In this document: positions 56,101-64,000 of the stretch, in pieces
Position numbering within the stretch: the first letter of the stretch is position 1
Layout: every line of letters begins with the position of its first letter
DNA from: Marinifilum fragile JCM 15579
GTDB taxonomy: Bacteria > Bacteroidota > Bacteroidia > Bacteroidales > Marinifilaceae
Assembly: GCF_001310955.1 (NCBI RefSeq)
Contig: NZ_BAZX01000002.1
Span: forward strand, 124,001 to 188,000
Direction: 5' to 3'
Length of the DNA stretch: 64,000 nt
The notes under the pieces: generated by a model
Told to the model about the DNA's origin: nothing
The model's input: only the letters and a program-made list of their open reading frames with translations
Databases searched by the model: none
Translations under genes and position numbers: made by a program

Positions 56101-59100
56101 GGCAGATTGAATGCCATATCTGTTTAAAAACTGATTTATTTCTCCCGCTTGAAGGAACCATTTCAGGTTGCTGTTGTACTTGTTGGTTTCCAACTCGTCA
56201 TTGTGTTGCCAGTCTGTTAGAATAGCATGCCAGTCGATATAATTTGAAAGAGCAAGGTTCGCTTTATCAGTTGAAAGAATTTGATTGTAAAAGTCAAATC
56301 CATTCTTCCCATCCAAAAGAAATTGCTTGGCCTGGCAAACCGCAGCAAGTTTTGCGAAATCTTCATAGGAAACTGCCTGCTCAGAATCCATAGGCAAGTT
56401 GAAGATGTTTACAGGACTGCTATCTATGTGAGTCAAATCTTCCAGATTGATGTTCATTTCCTCAGAAAGAGATAAACTTTTCAGGCAAGACTTGATAGCA
56501 GTAAGCAACTTGGTTTCTACAACGGAAGTCTCATCAGTTCCCGGATCTGCAGTATAGTTGGCAAGATCCTTACCATCAATGGATTTTTGTTCCAATACCT
56601 TTGAAACGAATGGTAATTCCAATTTTGTGGTAATATTCAATTGTTCTTCAATGACTGGTTGCAGTGCAAGGGCCAAAGCATCTTTCTGTTCCTGGCTCAT
56701 TTGCTGGTCTTCCTCTAAAACAGGAGAAAACTCGTCTTTTTTATCAAGAATATTAGCAACAATTTTCTTTGCTCTCTTCTCAAATTCCTCTAACTCTTCT
56801 GCACTTCCGTGATGTTGCAAGAGGAACAATAATTCCATTACATTCGTTTGATTAGCAATTACGGTTTTTTGAACATTGCTTAGTGTTTCTACACTGTCAA
56901 CCAAAGCTGTTGTAACATCAAATTGAATGAGTTTGCAGTATGCTAGGAATTCCTCAATTTTTAAACCATAGCCTTCGGCTAACTGCCAAGCTGTGATCAT
57001 ATTTTGAACACCTCTTGCAGTTAATTTTGGCTTTTTGTCAGTATTTTGCTCCAAGAAGCTTGAAAGGGCCAATAGCTCTTCATCAGTTAGGTTCATTGCT
57101 TCCTGTAGATACTCCATAAATACATGGGCTTCACCTTCTGAATTGTAAGCTGCAGCATTTAAAGGGACTCCGCTTTCATTACCAATGGTTAACCATTCTG
57201 TTAATGTTTCTTTATGCTCTTTTGGCAGATTATTGTCAATAAAGTTTTGGTTGATGAAAGATGTGGTTTTATTGTATTCCAATACAACAGCCTTACCAAA
57301 TATACATGCAACCTGATTGTCGGACAATCCAAGATATTCCTGTTTCATTTTTGCATAACCAATTCTTTCTACTTCTGCGAAAGTAATCAGTTGGTTGTTG
57401 CTGTTAATGGTTTTGTAGTAGGCTTTGTATGCCGGATCCAATAGTAAAATTGCATCCAATACAGGAGTCGACCATTCGGTAAGTATCATCAATCGGCGGA
57501 ATTGGAACATGCGCATTAAGAATGCCTTCAGCCTGTCTGTTGAGCCAAAATCAAGAAAAGCTGTACTCAATTCCTGTTTTCCACTGTAGTGGATGGTAAA
57601 GCGTTGATAGTTTTCACCATCTGTTACGTATGGATTTACGTAGTAGGAGTCAATCAAGGTATTGAATTCATCAAGTGTCATGACTGACTTTTCAATAAAT
57701 CCTTTTACAGGTAATTTAGTAGGTGCAGGATTAGGGGTTACACCAAAAACAGAATCGAAAACAAAGTCAAGTACAGTGTTTGTATTTGTTGGGTTTTCAG
57801 GGAAAAGTACCTGTTCTTCACTGGTCATTCCCAAAACGTCGAAATATGGATTTACCGCATTTTCAACCATCTTGTAGTATGGTTCGGCCAGTTTGGTTCT
57901 ATTAATTCCCAAGGCTTTGCCAAACAACTTTAGCTCTTCACTAAACAAATCGAAAGGTTTCGACAGCCATGAAGTAATGGTGTTTTTCTTGATTTTATCA
58001 TACACGGAATATTGTGTGTATTCAGGATCGGTTTTTAGCTGTTCTGCGGTTTTTGTGGTGTCCCATTTATCAATTGAATAATTTCCATTTTCATGATGAT
58101 AGATTGCATTTTCCAATATTTCCATTACCAAATCGATGTATGGCAAAGGAGTTAATGCATTGGTGCAGTTCAATGGAATTTCCGCAATATCCGGGCGACG
58201 TTTAATCAGCTTGTCGTATAAAGTGATTTCATTCTCGGTATCACTTACTTTGAATTGTTTCAATACATTTAGTACATCTACTAAATAAGCAGCCGGTCCT
58301 AATACTGATTCACCATGTTTAGTATTCGTTACATCCTGATCACCAAAAAGAATTGACATTTCAGGCAAGCTCAACAATTGAATCTCACTTTTATTGTCGC
58401 CTGAAAGTTTCTTGTCTTTAACTATAACAGGCATTCCCGAATTGGCGCTTCCTGAATATTTGTTTAAAATGGCAAGTGCTTTATTTACTTTGTACTCGGC
58501 AGTTCTGTATAATTTAAGGCATACTTCATCCTCTAAAATAGCATTCATTTTATTGATGAAATTTTTTCTGCCAGCTTTTACGATGTCGTAAGCCGATAGG
58601 TAAGCATTATCGATTAAAGCCTTAATGGTATCATACTTACCTTCAGACGTAATGCTGTACACACGCTGAATAGTAGTCAAGAAGTTAATAAAGTCTTCTT
58701 TAGTGTATGCTCCTAAACTTGAATAGAATGTACTTAGAGCATTATCTACTGTGGTGGTTTTAAGGAAATCACGAACAGGTCCTTTTTCAATGTCAAATGT
58801 GGAACCGGCAGAATCAACAATGCCATAGAAATGAGCGCTGCTACTCATGCTTTCATCAATTAATTTGACTCTTAAGGCATTGAACATTGTTGTTAAATTG
58901 GTCTCTCCTTCAATTGCGAAATCTACATTCGGTTGTGCCAAATCAAAAAGAAGAGATTCAGTAGCAAATTTATCCTCAATCTGATTGTAAATAAAATTAG
59001 CGTAAGCTTCTGCTGTTGTTATTCCTTCTGGCATATCATCAGAAGCCAGAATAGTCGATGCATCCTCATTAATTTTAGCAATAATGTCAGTTCTGTTCAT

Positions 59101-60435
59101 TTTTAACAACTCGCTGAATGGCTTTAGAGATCCTGCATCCAAAAATCGGTTTACAAATTTCTCATTGGCATTGCAAACCTCGCTGTATTGAATGGCAAGC
59201 TTCAATTGTACTTCTTCATTCACATCAAAAGGCAATGCCAGCCAAAAATCACCCTCCAATTCCTCTGTTAAATCAGTATTCTCATAAGAGAATTGGGCCA
59301 TTGTTTTGATGAAGGCATCTTTCTTTGTAGCATCAGCCATAACTGCTTTTACAGCATCACTTTCAATGCCTGTGAACACCTCGGTAAACTCTTTGCTTAC
59401 CACATCAAGTAGCTTGGTTCTAATGTCTTCCAGAGCTTTTGTAATGTCCTTTGTTGGAATTGTACGATCATCAATGGCTTCCTGAATTTTTGCACGTAAA
59501 GTATTGTCAGACATGCTAAAGAAAACTGCAACATCTAATTTTACCCCCTTGTTAACCAGTCCAAACAGAATTGCTTCGTGATCTTCCAATCTCATCTGAC
59601 TTTTAAAATCGCGTGCCTGGCTTAGATTCTGCACATCCTCTTCGCTTACACCAATTAGTGAGGCTACAAATGGAGTCTCTTCTGCACTGTATCCTTTAAT
59701 CAAGCTACGAGCAGGTGTAGTGCTGTCTGCTGTATTGCTTGCAGAAATTAATTCTTCCTCACGATTAATTATTCGAGAGTATTCGTCCAGAGTATTGTTT
59801 TCAAATAAGTAATTAATTTCCTCTTCTTGATTGCTTGTTACCAATTGTGGAGACCAGTAGGAATTGTAGGTTTCGATATAATGATTGTGCAAGATAAGCT
59901 GTCCGGAAGTAACATTTTCCGGAATGCGGGTATAGGTTTCCCTGGCTTTTCCATCGGAATAGTAAACTACTTTCTTATCGAGTACCCGGTAATATTTATT
60001 ATTATCCTCATTAAGTACACGGCGATAAAAAAGTTTTTCAAATGGTGTACTTTCATCAACCCATGAAACCAAGCTTGCGTTTACCTTACCACTTTCAGAA
60101 GTATTCGAAACGTATTCGTAAATTTTACGATTTGTCTCTGTGATTACTTCGAACCACTCACCTTCGGAGTAATTGCCGCTTGCGTTAACTACTTCTGTCG
60201 TAATTTCATTTGCGGTATCGCCTAAAATAGAAGGATTGGTACTTGCGAATTCCGATAAAACATCCTCATTATTATAGAATTTTAATCGTAAAGCATTTTT
60301 TTCATTGCCATAATAAGGAATTTTATATTCTCCATTAATGTTGGTAAAAGCTTTTGCTCCATCAATTAAAGTAGCAGTAGAGCTGTCGTTGTCAGCATCT
60401 CTGTATAATTCAATCAGGCAGCCTGCTGCATTCAC
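53194..60435 (-). CDS. TcA main part (Tc toxin subunit A)
   Basis: The 2413-residue frame carries most of the Tc toxin A subunit, which binds host cells and forms the translocation pore. It starts with a Cna/carboxypeptidase-regulatory-like beta domain (continuous with frame upstream to about 60690, no ATG), then the helical shell, a neuraminidase-like region (about residues 1000-1050 and 1650-1900), an unusual charged insert near residue 1950, and the signature YNWELFFHIPFLLANRF near residue 2107. It is larger than Photorhabdus TcdA1. It ends early at a frameshift near 53195. Confidence 0.88.
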   Translation of the reverse strand: MNAAGCLIELYRDADNDSSTATLIDGAKAFTNINGEYKIPYYGNEKNALRLKFYNNEDVLSEFASTNPSILGDTANEITTEVVNASGNYSEGEWFEVITETNRKIYEYVSNTSESGKVNASLVSWVDESTPFEKLFYRRVLNEDNNKYYRVLDKKVVYYSDGKARETYTRIPENVTSGQLILHNHYIETYNSYWSPQLVTSNQEEEINYLFENNTLDEYSRIINREEELISASNTADSTTPARSLIKGYSAEETPFVASLIGVSEEDVQNLSQARDFKSQMRLEDHEAILFGLVNKGVKLDVAVFFSMSDNTLRAKIQEAIDDRTIPTKDITKALEDIRTKLLDVVSKEFTEVFTGIESDAVKAVMADATKKDAFIKTMAQFSYENTDLTEELEGDFWLALPFDVNEEVQLKLAIQYSEVCNANEKFVNRFLDAGSLKPFSELLKMNRTDIIAKINEDASTILASDDMPEGITTAEAYANFIYNQIEDKFATESLLFDLAQPNVDFAIEGETNLTTMFNALRVKLIDESMSSSAHFYGIVDSAGSTFDIEKGPVRDFLKTTTVDNALSTFYSSLGAYTKEDFINFLTTIQRVYSITSEGKYDTIKALIDNAYLSAYDIVKAGRKNFINKMNAILEDEVCLKLYRTAEYKVNKALAILNKYSGSANSGMPVIVKDKKLSGDNKSEIQLLSLPEMSILFGDQDVTNTKHGESVLGPAAYLVDVLNVLKQFKVSDTENEITLYDKLIKRRPDIAEIPLNCTNALTPLPYIDLVMEILENAIYHHENGNYSIDKWDTTKTAEQLKTDPEYTQYSVYDKIKKNTITSWLSKPFDLFSEELKLFGKALGINRTKLAEPYYKMVENAVNPYFDVLGMTSEEQVLFPENPTNTNTVLDFVFDSVFGVTPNPAPTKLPVKGFIEKSVMTLDEFNTLIDSYYVNPYVTDGENYQRFTIHYSGKQELSTAFLDFGSTDRLKAFLMRMFQFRRLMILTEWSTPVLDAILLLDPAYKAYYKTINSNNQLITFAEVERIGYAKMKQEYLGLSDNQVACIFGKAVVLEYNKTTSFINQNFIDNNLPKEHKETLTEWLTIGNESGVPLNAAAYNSEGEAHVFMEYLQEAMNLTDEELLALSSFLEQNTDKKPKLTARGVQNMITAWQLAEGYGLKIEEFLAYCKLIQFDVTTALVDSVETLSNVQKTVIANQTNVMELLFLLQHHGSAEELEEFEKRAKKIVANILDKKDEFSPVLEEDQQMSQEQKDALALALQPVIEEQLNITTKLELPFVSKVLEQKSIDGKDLANYTADPGTDETSVVETKLLTAIKSCLKSLSLSEEMNINLEDLTHIDSSPVNIFNLPMDSEQAVSYEDFAKLAAVCQAKQFLLDGKNGFDFYNQILSTDKANLALSNYIDWHAILTDWQHNDELETNKYNSNLKWFLQAGEINQFLNRYGIQSADALKLIKWNWTDLAEAEQSVKSIAKLAQEKANAAVYKAEMSAGRNQLRMKQRDALVHYLFEKKSEQFTDIYDLYSYFMIDTQMTPAVASSRILQATLTVQSFIQRIQLGLETDIAFTKEDAKKWEWMSLYRVWEANRKIFLYPENWLEPELRDNKTPFFKDLEKDLTGKEITKETVNDSYMDYISKFEQVANIEICQLYNEEHNNFSVLHVIGRSRFEPREYFYRKLVNESYWTPWEKMGIEINSEHIAPAIIKDRLVAFWLECTDVAKEPSDDDLSVKNPSEGSTITPKRAQKQLEMKLCWSELIDNKWTRKRTCEDKVLVDNSGTDQKYDYRLVYDNSDSKYLHILNDPKTFLGENKGHSFSVECFNHIHLTKQGSFTGKDYVMPQGMSTYGQKAQMKNSKKWLSLPVAATNGIAYTNNVVENIKGRTRLVYPHQYKHFISNAPFVVETNLQSVVFIPRVKAERSSVLLKKVIRYTYTEPKFRPIRRYYHPEYSCRNYEDRYYREDRYYREERNHDRWRRDERCDYRMPHYFTHEHEFMCVIKEPQINKEVIYEPVNADLLMAEPLTFKPEMIAGLSYHPYMESLRSNLQRYGIDGILDPLGIEDENHQLLPQQANTDLLKDFELNNEVVKNTLEVTEPEDNKKYIAEKFEYDLAGAYSIYNWELFFHIPFLLANRFLIEGNYEEALRWMHYIFDPRETEGEDASRYWKFKPFADYNATTGIEDLLFDLNMKEDQDPSNIELNKQIEMWSSDPFKPHNVAQMRPGAYMKAVIMRYLDIIIAHGDNQFRIDTTESINEAMQYYMIAAQLLGRKPEVLETEILVPKTYGEMNSDGMGNAIEYFEEGLIKPENAAYFEKYVESNELEIASKPFSKEKDQKGMLTDVYGAMEHDGNVAKLYFGIPKNDKMLAYWDRVADRLFKIRHSLNIDGIKRTVALFAPPIDPALLIRARMAGIKIGELLNPAKQLN
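54505..54640 (-). repeat. YYREDR tandem insert in TcA
   Basis: An 18-bp unit repeated about 2.5 times (54560-54600) encoding EDRYYREDRYYREE within a stretch rich in R, Y, D and H (about residues 1930-1975 of the TcA frame). It looks like an added surface loop and may have arisen by tandem duplication. Confidence 0.6.
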
Positions 60436-60661
60436 ATAGTTCTGGCGCTTAACAACACCACTTACAGATGATCTTGAAGCAATAAACAGATTCTTTAGAT
60501 AAAGGGGTTGTATGGTTCTAATTTCTACATTACCATTACCTACCAGGCCAAGTTGTGTGCCTCCCTGGTAAACGAAAAGTTCAACAGGATTGTTGATGTC
60601 TGGATTGTTATTAATAATCAGTTCGCTTGCAAGAAACTGAATGCTAAAGCTACCATCAGCT

Positions 60662-60874
60662 CTACAGGCAGTTTTTTTTTCTGTAGATTAATTTTTTATC
60701 TGAATCGTGTTGATAGGCATACACATACAAGCCTTTGCCCAAGCCTGAAGTGGAATGATCGAACACGCGACCGGTAATCATGAACGAACTGTGTTGTTTA
60801 CCTGATTCAGGTTCAAGTCTTTCAGGTTCTCCTCCTGGACCTAAATCGTCAAATATATCTTTTTCATGTATCAT
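60662..60874 (-). CDS. TcA N-terminal fragment
   Basis: A 70-residue start of the TcA protein (MIHEKDIFDDLGPGGEPERL...YVYAYQHDSDKKLIYR) that runs out of frame at an A9 run (T9 at 60672-60680). With A8 the protein continues as KKTACRADGSFSIQFLASEL into the main TcA frame. It is the true translation start of the tcA gene. Confidence 0.75.
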   Translation of the reverse strand: MIHEKDIFDDLGPGGEPERLEPESGKQHSSFMITGRVFDHSTSGLGKGLYVYAYQHDSDKKLIYRKKNCL

Positions 60875-60891
60875 ATTGATATTTGTTTATT

Positions 60892-60926
60892 AAATACTGC
60901 TGAGGATCAATGTAAAAGCAGTATTT
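60892..60926. promoter_or_regulatory. hairpin in the tcA leader
   Basis: A perfect 10-bp inverted repeat AAATACTGCT/AGCAGTATTT with a 15-nt loop, 18-52 bp upstream of the tcA ATG. There is no T run, so an operator or a translation-control hairpin fits better than a terminator. The remaining 320-bp gap to 61196 contains a short GC-rich patch (60950-60990) and no gene. Confidence 0.5.
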
Positions 60927-61195
60927 GATGTTTCAAATTATAGCATAGGATACCCCGGGCAGGCCGCCAGCATACAGTTCTGTCGGTCCGCCAATTTTCA
61001 ATTTTATTTATTGAAAATTAAGGGTATGCTATTTTGTTTGTTTGAGTTGTATCCCTTGTTAGAGGTTTATGAGATGGTATTACTTTCTTGTTGGGGAAAA
61101 GAAGAAAAAGTAATATCAAATTTCAGATCCGGATATTCATTTCTTCATTTAAGGGATAGTAAAGTTGTGTTAGTTGTTAACACATTAGTTTGTTT

Positions 61196-61702
61196 TTACT
61201 TTTCGATGAAAGGCATTAAGACTTTCATTTCTTCGTATTCGATTTCTGGTACAGCATCGAAAGGAATTGAGCTGAATTCAATGGCAGGATCTATTTCCTG
61301 ATCAAGGGTTTCCACAAAATCGGATTGTTTTTTAATTTCTGCTTCAACTACCTCTTTGTTTTCTTCTTGCAATTCAGTCAATTGTTTTTCGTACTTCTTT
61401 TTCTCTTTTACAATGTTTGGGTAGCCATAACCATCATTTGTAACACTTCCTTTTCCATCAGGTTGTGAATAAACGATCACTTGTCCATTTTCATCTAATT
61501 CAGCATGAGATGCAATCAATTCATGTCTCTTTTGCTCAAAAGCTTTGTATTCTTCCGATTGCTCACGCAATTTGTCAATGGACTCAATGCGCTCATCAAT
61601 CATCTTTTCATTCAATAGCAAAGCCAATTTGAACTTGTTGTTTCCCTTCTTGTTAACACGGTTAATTACCTCTTTTAACTCGTACAAATTTTTGTTTTTC
61701 AT
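61196..61702 (-). CDS. phage-type coiled-coil protein (DUF1617-like)
   Basis: A 168-residue charged, helical protein. Its layout (LKLALLLNEKMIDERIESID-like helix, FEQKRHELIASHAELDENGQ, then EYEEMKVLMPFIEK at the end) follows the small phage proteins of the DUF1617 kind found next to tail genes. Function unknown, possibly tail assembly. It sits between the tail-fibre-like gene and tcA on the same strand, so Tc genes and phage-like genes appear linked. Confidence 0.55.
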   Translation of the reverse strand: MKNKNLYELKEVINRVNKKGNNKFKLALLLNEKMIDERIESIDKLREQSEEYKAFEQKRHELIASHAELDENGQVIVYSQPDGKGSVTNDGYGYPNIVKEKKKYEKQLTELQEENKEVVEAEIKKQSDFVETLDQEIDPAIEFSSIPFDAVPEIEYEEMKVLMPFIEK

Positions 61703-61836
61703 ATGTTTAAATTTTCTTGGTTAAGCCCGCACATTAGCATGTTGGTGCTGGCATGTTATAAAATGTTTCTAAGTGATTGAATTCAGTAGTGTAATAGTGT
61801 GTCAATAAAACTTTAGGTAAATATTAGATAAGCCTT

Positions 61837-64000
61837 TTACCAATTTTGATCGTATCTGCCTGCTATAACCCAATGTCCACCACTTACTGTTGGTCCATAT
61901 TTTGTATTGGTATCATAAATTAAAGTTACAGCAGTACCTCCTTGTATTTCATATTCATAAGTGTCTGCTAAAACGTAATACTTTATATAGCAGGATTCGT
62001 TGTCATTCCTATTGAATATATAGATGATTTGACCATCTACACCATTGATTAGATTATAGAATTTTCGGCTATCTGTGCTGCTTCCAATAGAAAAGTAGGA
62101 TGCTCCATTCGCGTTTAATGTAGTAGGGGAACTAGAATTTGTACTTCCTGAACTGGTATATTTTTTTAACTGTAATTGATTTACTAATAATGTTCCTCGG
62201 GCATTAATGTCGGCAGCCAGAAATTCTCCAGCTTGATGTTGAATTCTACCTCCTTGTATGTAAAGTAAATTCGAGGAAGAATTAGTGCCTCTAATATCTA
62301 TATATCCTGTACCATCGCTTTTAGCCTCTATATTAATGTATCTGTTTGTACCAGTAGTACCAGCATAAAGAGTTCTTCCAGAAATTTTAAACCCACCAAT
62401 AGTTCCTTCTGTTGCATTAACTTCGCCTGTTAGCGTTACATTATTTCCTACAGCATTATCGAAATTAATGTTATCTGCGGTCAATACCCTTGCGTCTAAT
62501 TTATCCGCTGTAATGGTCCCTGTAGCAATTTTATCTGCTGTAATTGTCCCAGCTTTAATGTGCCCAGATTCTATAGCATTTGAAGAAATTTTACTTGCTG
62601 TAATTGCATTTGCTGCAATTTGAGTAGCTGTAATGGTATTCGAAGTAATTTTATTACCGTGTAAGCTACCTGTTTCAATTCTGTCAGCACTAATATGACC
62701 TGAGTTGATTTGATTTGCAGTAATTGTTCCTGTATAGATACCGTTTGCATCAATGGTAGTTGTATAACCTTCAGCAATTGAAGAATCAAAAACAGTAGCA
62801 TAAGCTACATACCAGGTAACTGGAGCCGCTCCTCCACTTAAATAATAATAGTGTGTAGAACTAAATGAACCTGAATAACCAGCTTTTACGTAGTAGATAT
62901 ATTCTTCAAATCTACCAGTTCCAGATGTTGGAGTTAGCCATTTATTAGTAGCGCCTGTTCCAATGCTATTTGAAGCCCAAGCAACACTATAACCTACTGG
63001 AATTTTCGCAATAAACTTACAGATTAGCTCCCTGTTTGCATGTGTTCCAACCGAAAAGTAAAAACCACCATGACCTGGTGATGCGCTTCCATTGGTAACA
63101 ATTTTCATCATCTGACCTACCTTATTTGGTGAGTCTGAGGAAGGAGTTACTAATGTTCTTATTACGTTGCCATTGGCAGCATTGTTATATGTTCCTGTAC
63201 CATTCCAACCAGTAATAAAGTTTGGATCTCGGTATAACATTTTTGCACCAGACATTTTAGCTGCTAAATTTGCTTTAACTTGAGCCCCAGCTGTAGTCTC
63301 TACACCAGATGTGCCGGACACTTTAGACCAGCTAATGGTAGCATTAGGTCCCATGGCGATATTGTTGCCAACAACTAACTCATTGGTTTTAATTTTTGAA
63401 GCACCAATAGAGGCTACACCGATTCTATCAGCATGAATGGTTCCAGCATTGATTTTATTCGCATGAATTGTGCCTGTATATAAACCGGTAGCATCAATAT
63501 AAGTGTTATTGATAGGTTCAGCTTTAACTATTATTTCTTTTGTACTACCTCCGTCTCCACTTACTGACCAAATCGAAATTTCATTGGATCCAATATTTAA
63601 AGTAGCATCAAATTTGAACCATCGGGTAACTACATCTGGGGCACTCATGGCTCCTAAATCAGAGTTATTTAAACCAGCGTGAATACCTCCTTCAAAATCA
63701 TAACCTTTAATCCATATACTAGCTTTTCCTCCCCATTCCGAGGTGAAGGTATATTTTGAGCCTCCAGCGTAATTGGTATTTGTAGGTACACTAGTTGAAC
63801 CTGACCAAGCGTATAAAACAGGTGCGTCTTTTCCATCTCTACCATCTTGTCCATTTACACCATTTGTTCCGGGATCTCCTTTGTCGCCTTTTGCTCCAGT
63901 GTCACCTTTTGCTCCAGTGTCACCTTTATCCCCCTTAAACAAAGACCATTTGTAATCTGCTTTATTGGAGCTTTCAGTCGAAGATGTTTTATTAGTGGCA
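61837..64000 (-). CDS. phage tail-fibre/host-specificity-like protein (5' end off window)
   Basis: At least 720 residues, open to the right window edge. It contains a collagen-like stretch (GDKGDTGAKGDTGAKGDKGD) near the visible N-terminus, then many short repeats with the TITADKI theme (for example GTITADKIATGTITADKLDA), typical of phage tail fibres and tip-attachment proteins. It would bind a host-surface receptor. It is the first visible gene of the minus-strand unit leading into the Tc toxin genes. No lipobox or signal is visible because the start is missing. Confidence 0.7.
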   Translation of the reverse strand, partial: ATNKTSSTESSNKADYKWSLFKGDKGDTGAKGDTGAKGDKGDPGTNGVNGQDGRDGKDAPVLYAWSGSTSVPTNTNYAGGSKYTFTSEWGGKASIWIKGYDFEGGIHAGLNNSDLGAMSAPDVVTRWFKFDATLNIGSNEISIWSVSGDGGSTKEIIVKAEPINNTYIDATGLYTGTIHANKINAGTIHADRIGVASIGASKIKTNELVVGNNIAMGPNATISWSKVSGTSGVETTAGAQVKANLAAKMSGAKMLYRDPNFITGWNGTGTYNNAANGNVIRTLVTPSSDSPNKVGQMMKIVTNGSASPGHGGFYFSVGTHANRELICKFIAKIPVGYSVAWASNSIGTGATNKWLTPTSGTGRFEEYIYYVKAGYSGSFSSTHYYYLSGGAAPVTWYVAYATVFDSSIAEGYTTTIDANGIYTGTITANQINSGHISADRIETGSLHGNKITSNTITATQIAANAITASKISSNAIESGHIKAGTITADKIATGTITADKLDARVLTADNINFDNAVGNNVTLTGEVNATEGTIGGFKISGRTLYAGTTGTNRYINIEAKSDGTGYIDIRGTNSSSNLLYIQGGRIQHQAGEFLAADINARGTLLVNQLQLKKYTSSGSTNSSSPTTLNANGASYFSIGSSTDSRKFYNLINGVDGQIIYIFNRNDNESCYIKYYVLADTYEYEIQGGTAVTLIYDTNTKYGPTVSGGHWVIAGRYDQNW

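Overview
This window looks like chromosomal DNA of a marine or anaerobic Bacteroidota, probably of the Marinilabiliales/Marinifilaceae type. The evidence is low GC, the Bacteroidota gene order ftsX-DUF3098-uppP-truB-queA, DUF4834, DUF5723 and TapB-like proteins, weak Shine-Dalgarno use, and promoters of the TTTG-N19/20-TAnnTTTG kind. The genus is inferred; no rRNA is present.

Bases 1-33.5 kb are core-like: a YcaQ-type winged-helix protein, a CysH-like PAPS reductase, an orphan class-1 isoprenoid enzyme, a 2-hydroxyacid dehydrogenase, a truncated globin, the queA-truB-uppP-DUF3098-ftsX cluster, a surface-glycan cluster (Wzx-like flippase, TagD-like cytidylyltransferase, two CDP-glycerol glycerophosphotransferase-like enzymes, YfhO), a secreted Ntn-hydrolase, glycyl-tRNA synthetase, envelope proteins, an ALDH7-type dehydrogenase, a dihydroorotate-dehydrogenase-like protein and an AbgT transporter. 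A tRNA-Leu(CAA) at 33479-33560 closes this part.

From 33.6 kb to the right edge everything looks accessory: a HEPN-motif protein with a small partner ORF, a P-loop ATPase remnant, a 21-bp-period DNA array of about 440 bp, and a large Tc toxin/RHS locus transcribed on the minus strand. In transcription order the locus has a phage-type tail protein (running off the window) and a phage-type coiled-coil protein, then a TcA gene (60874 to 51415, broken into four frames), a TcB-TcC/RHS fusion (51183 to 44094, one frameshift), an overlapping TPR immunity candidate, and two orphan RHS toxin tips, each with its own small overlapping immunity candidate. More small genes follow. Copies of a 110-bp terminator-bearing repeat (R1-R4) separate the cassettes.

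The layout fits a polymorphic toxin with spare cargo cassettes: the RHS core is repeated at the head of each orphan tip with long near-identical stretches, so recombination could swap the toxic tip and its immunity gene. Five frameshifts fall in this region and none was noticed in the core genes; two of them lie in nine-base homopolymers where loss of one base restores the frame.
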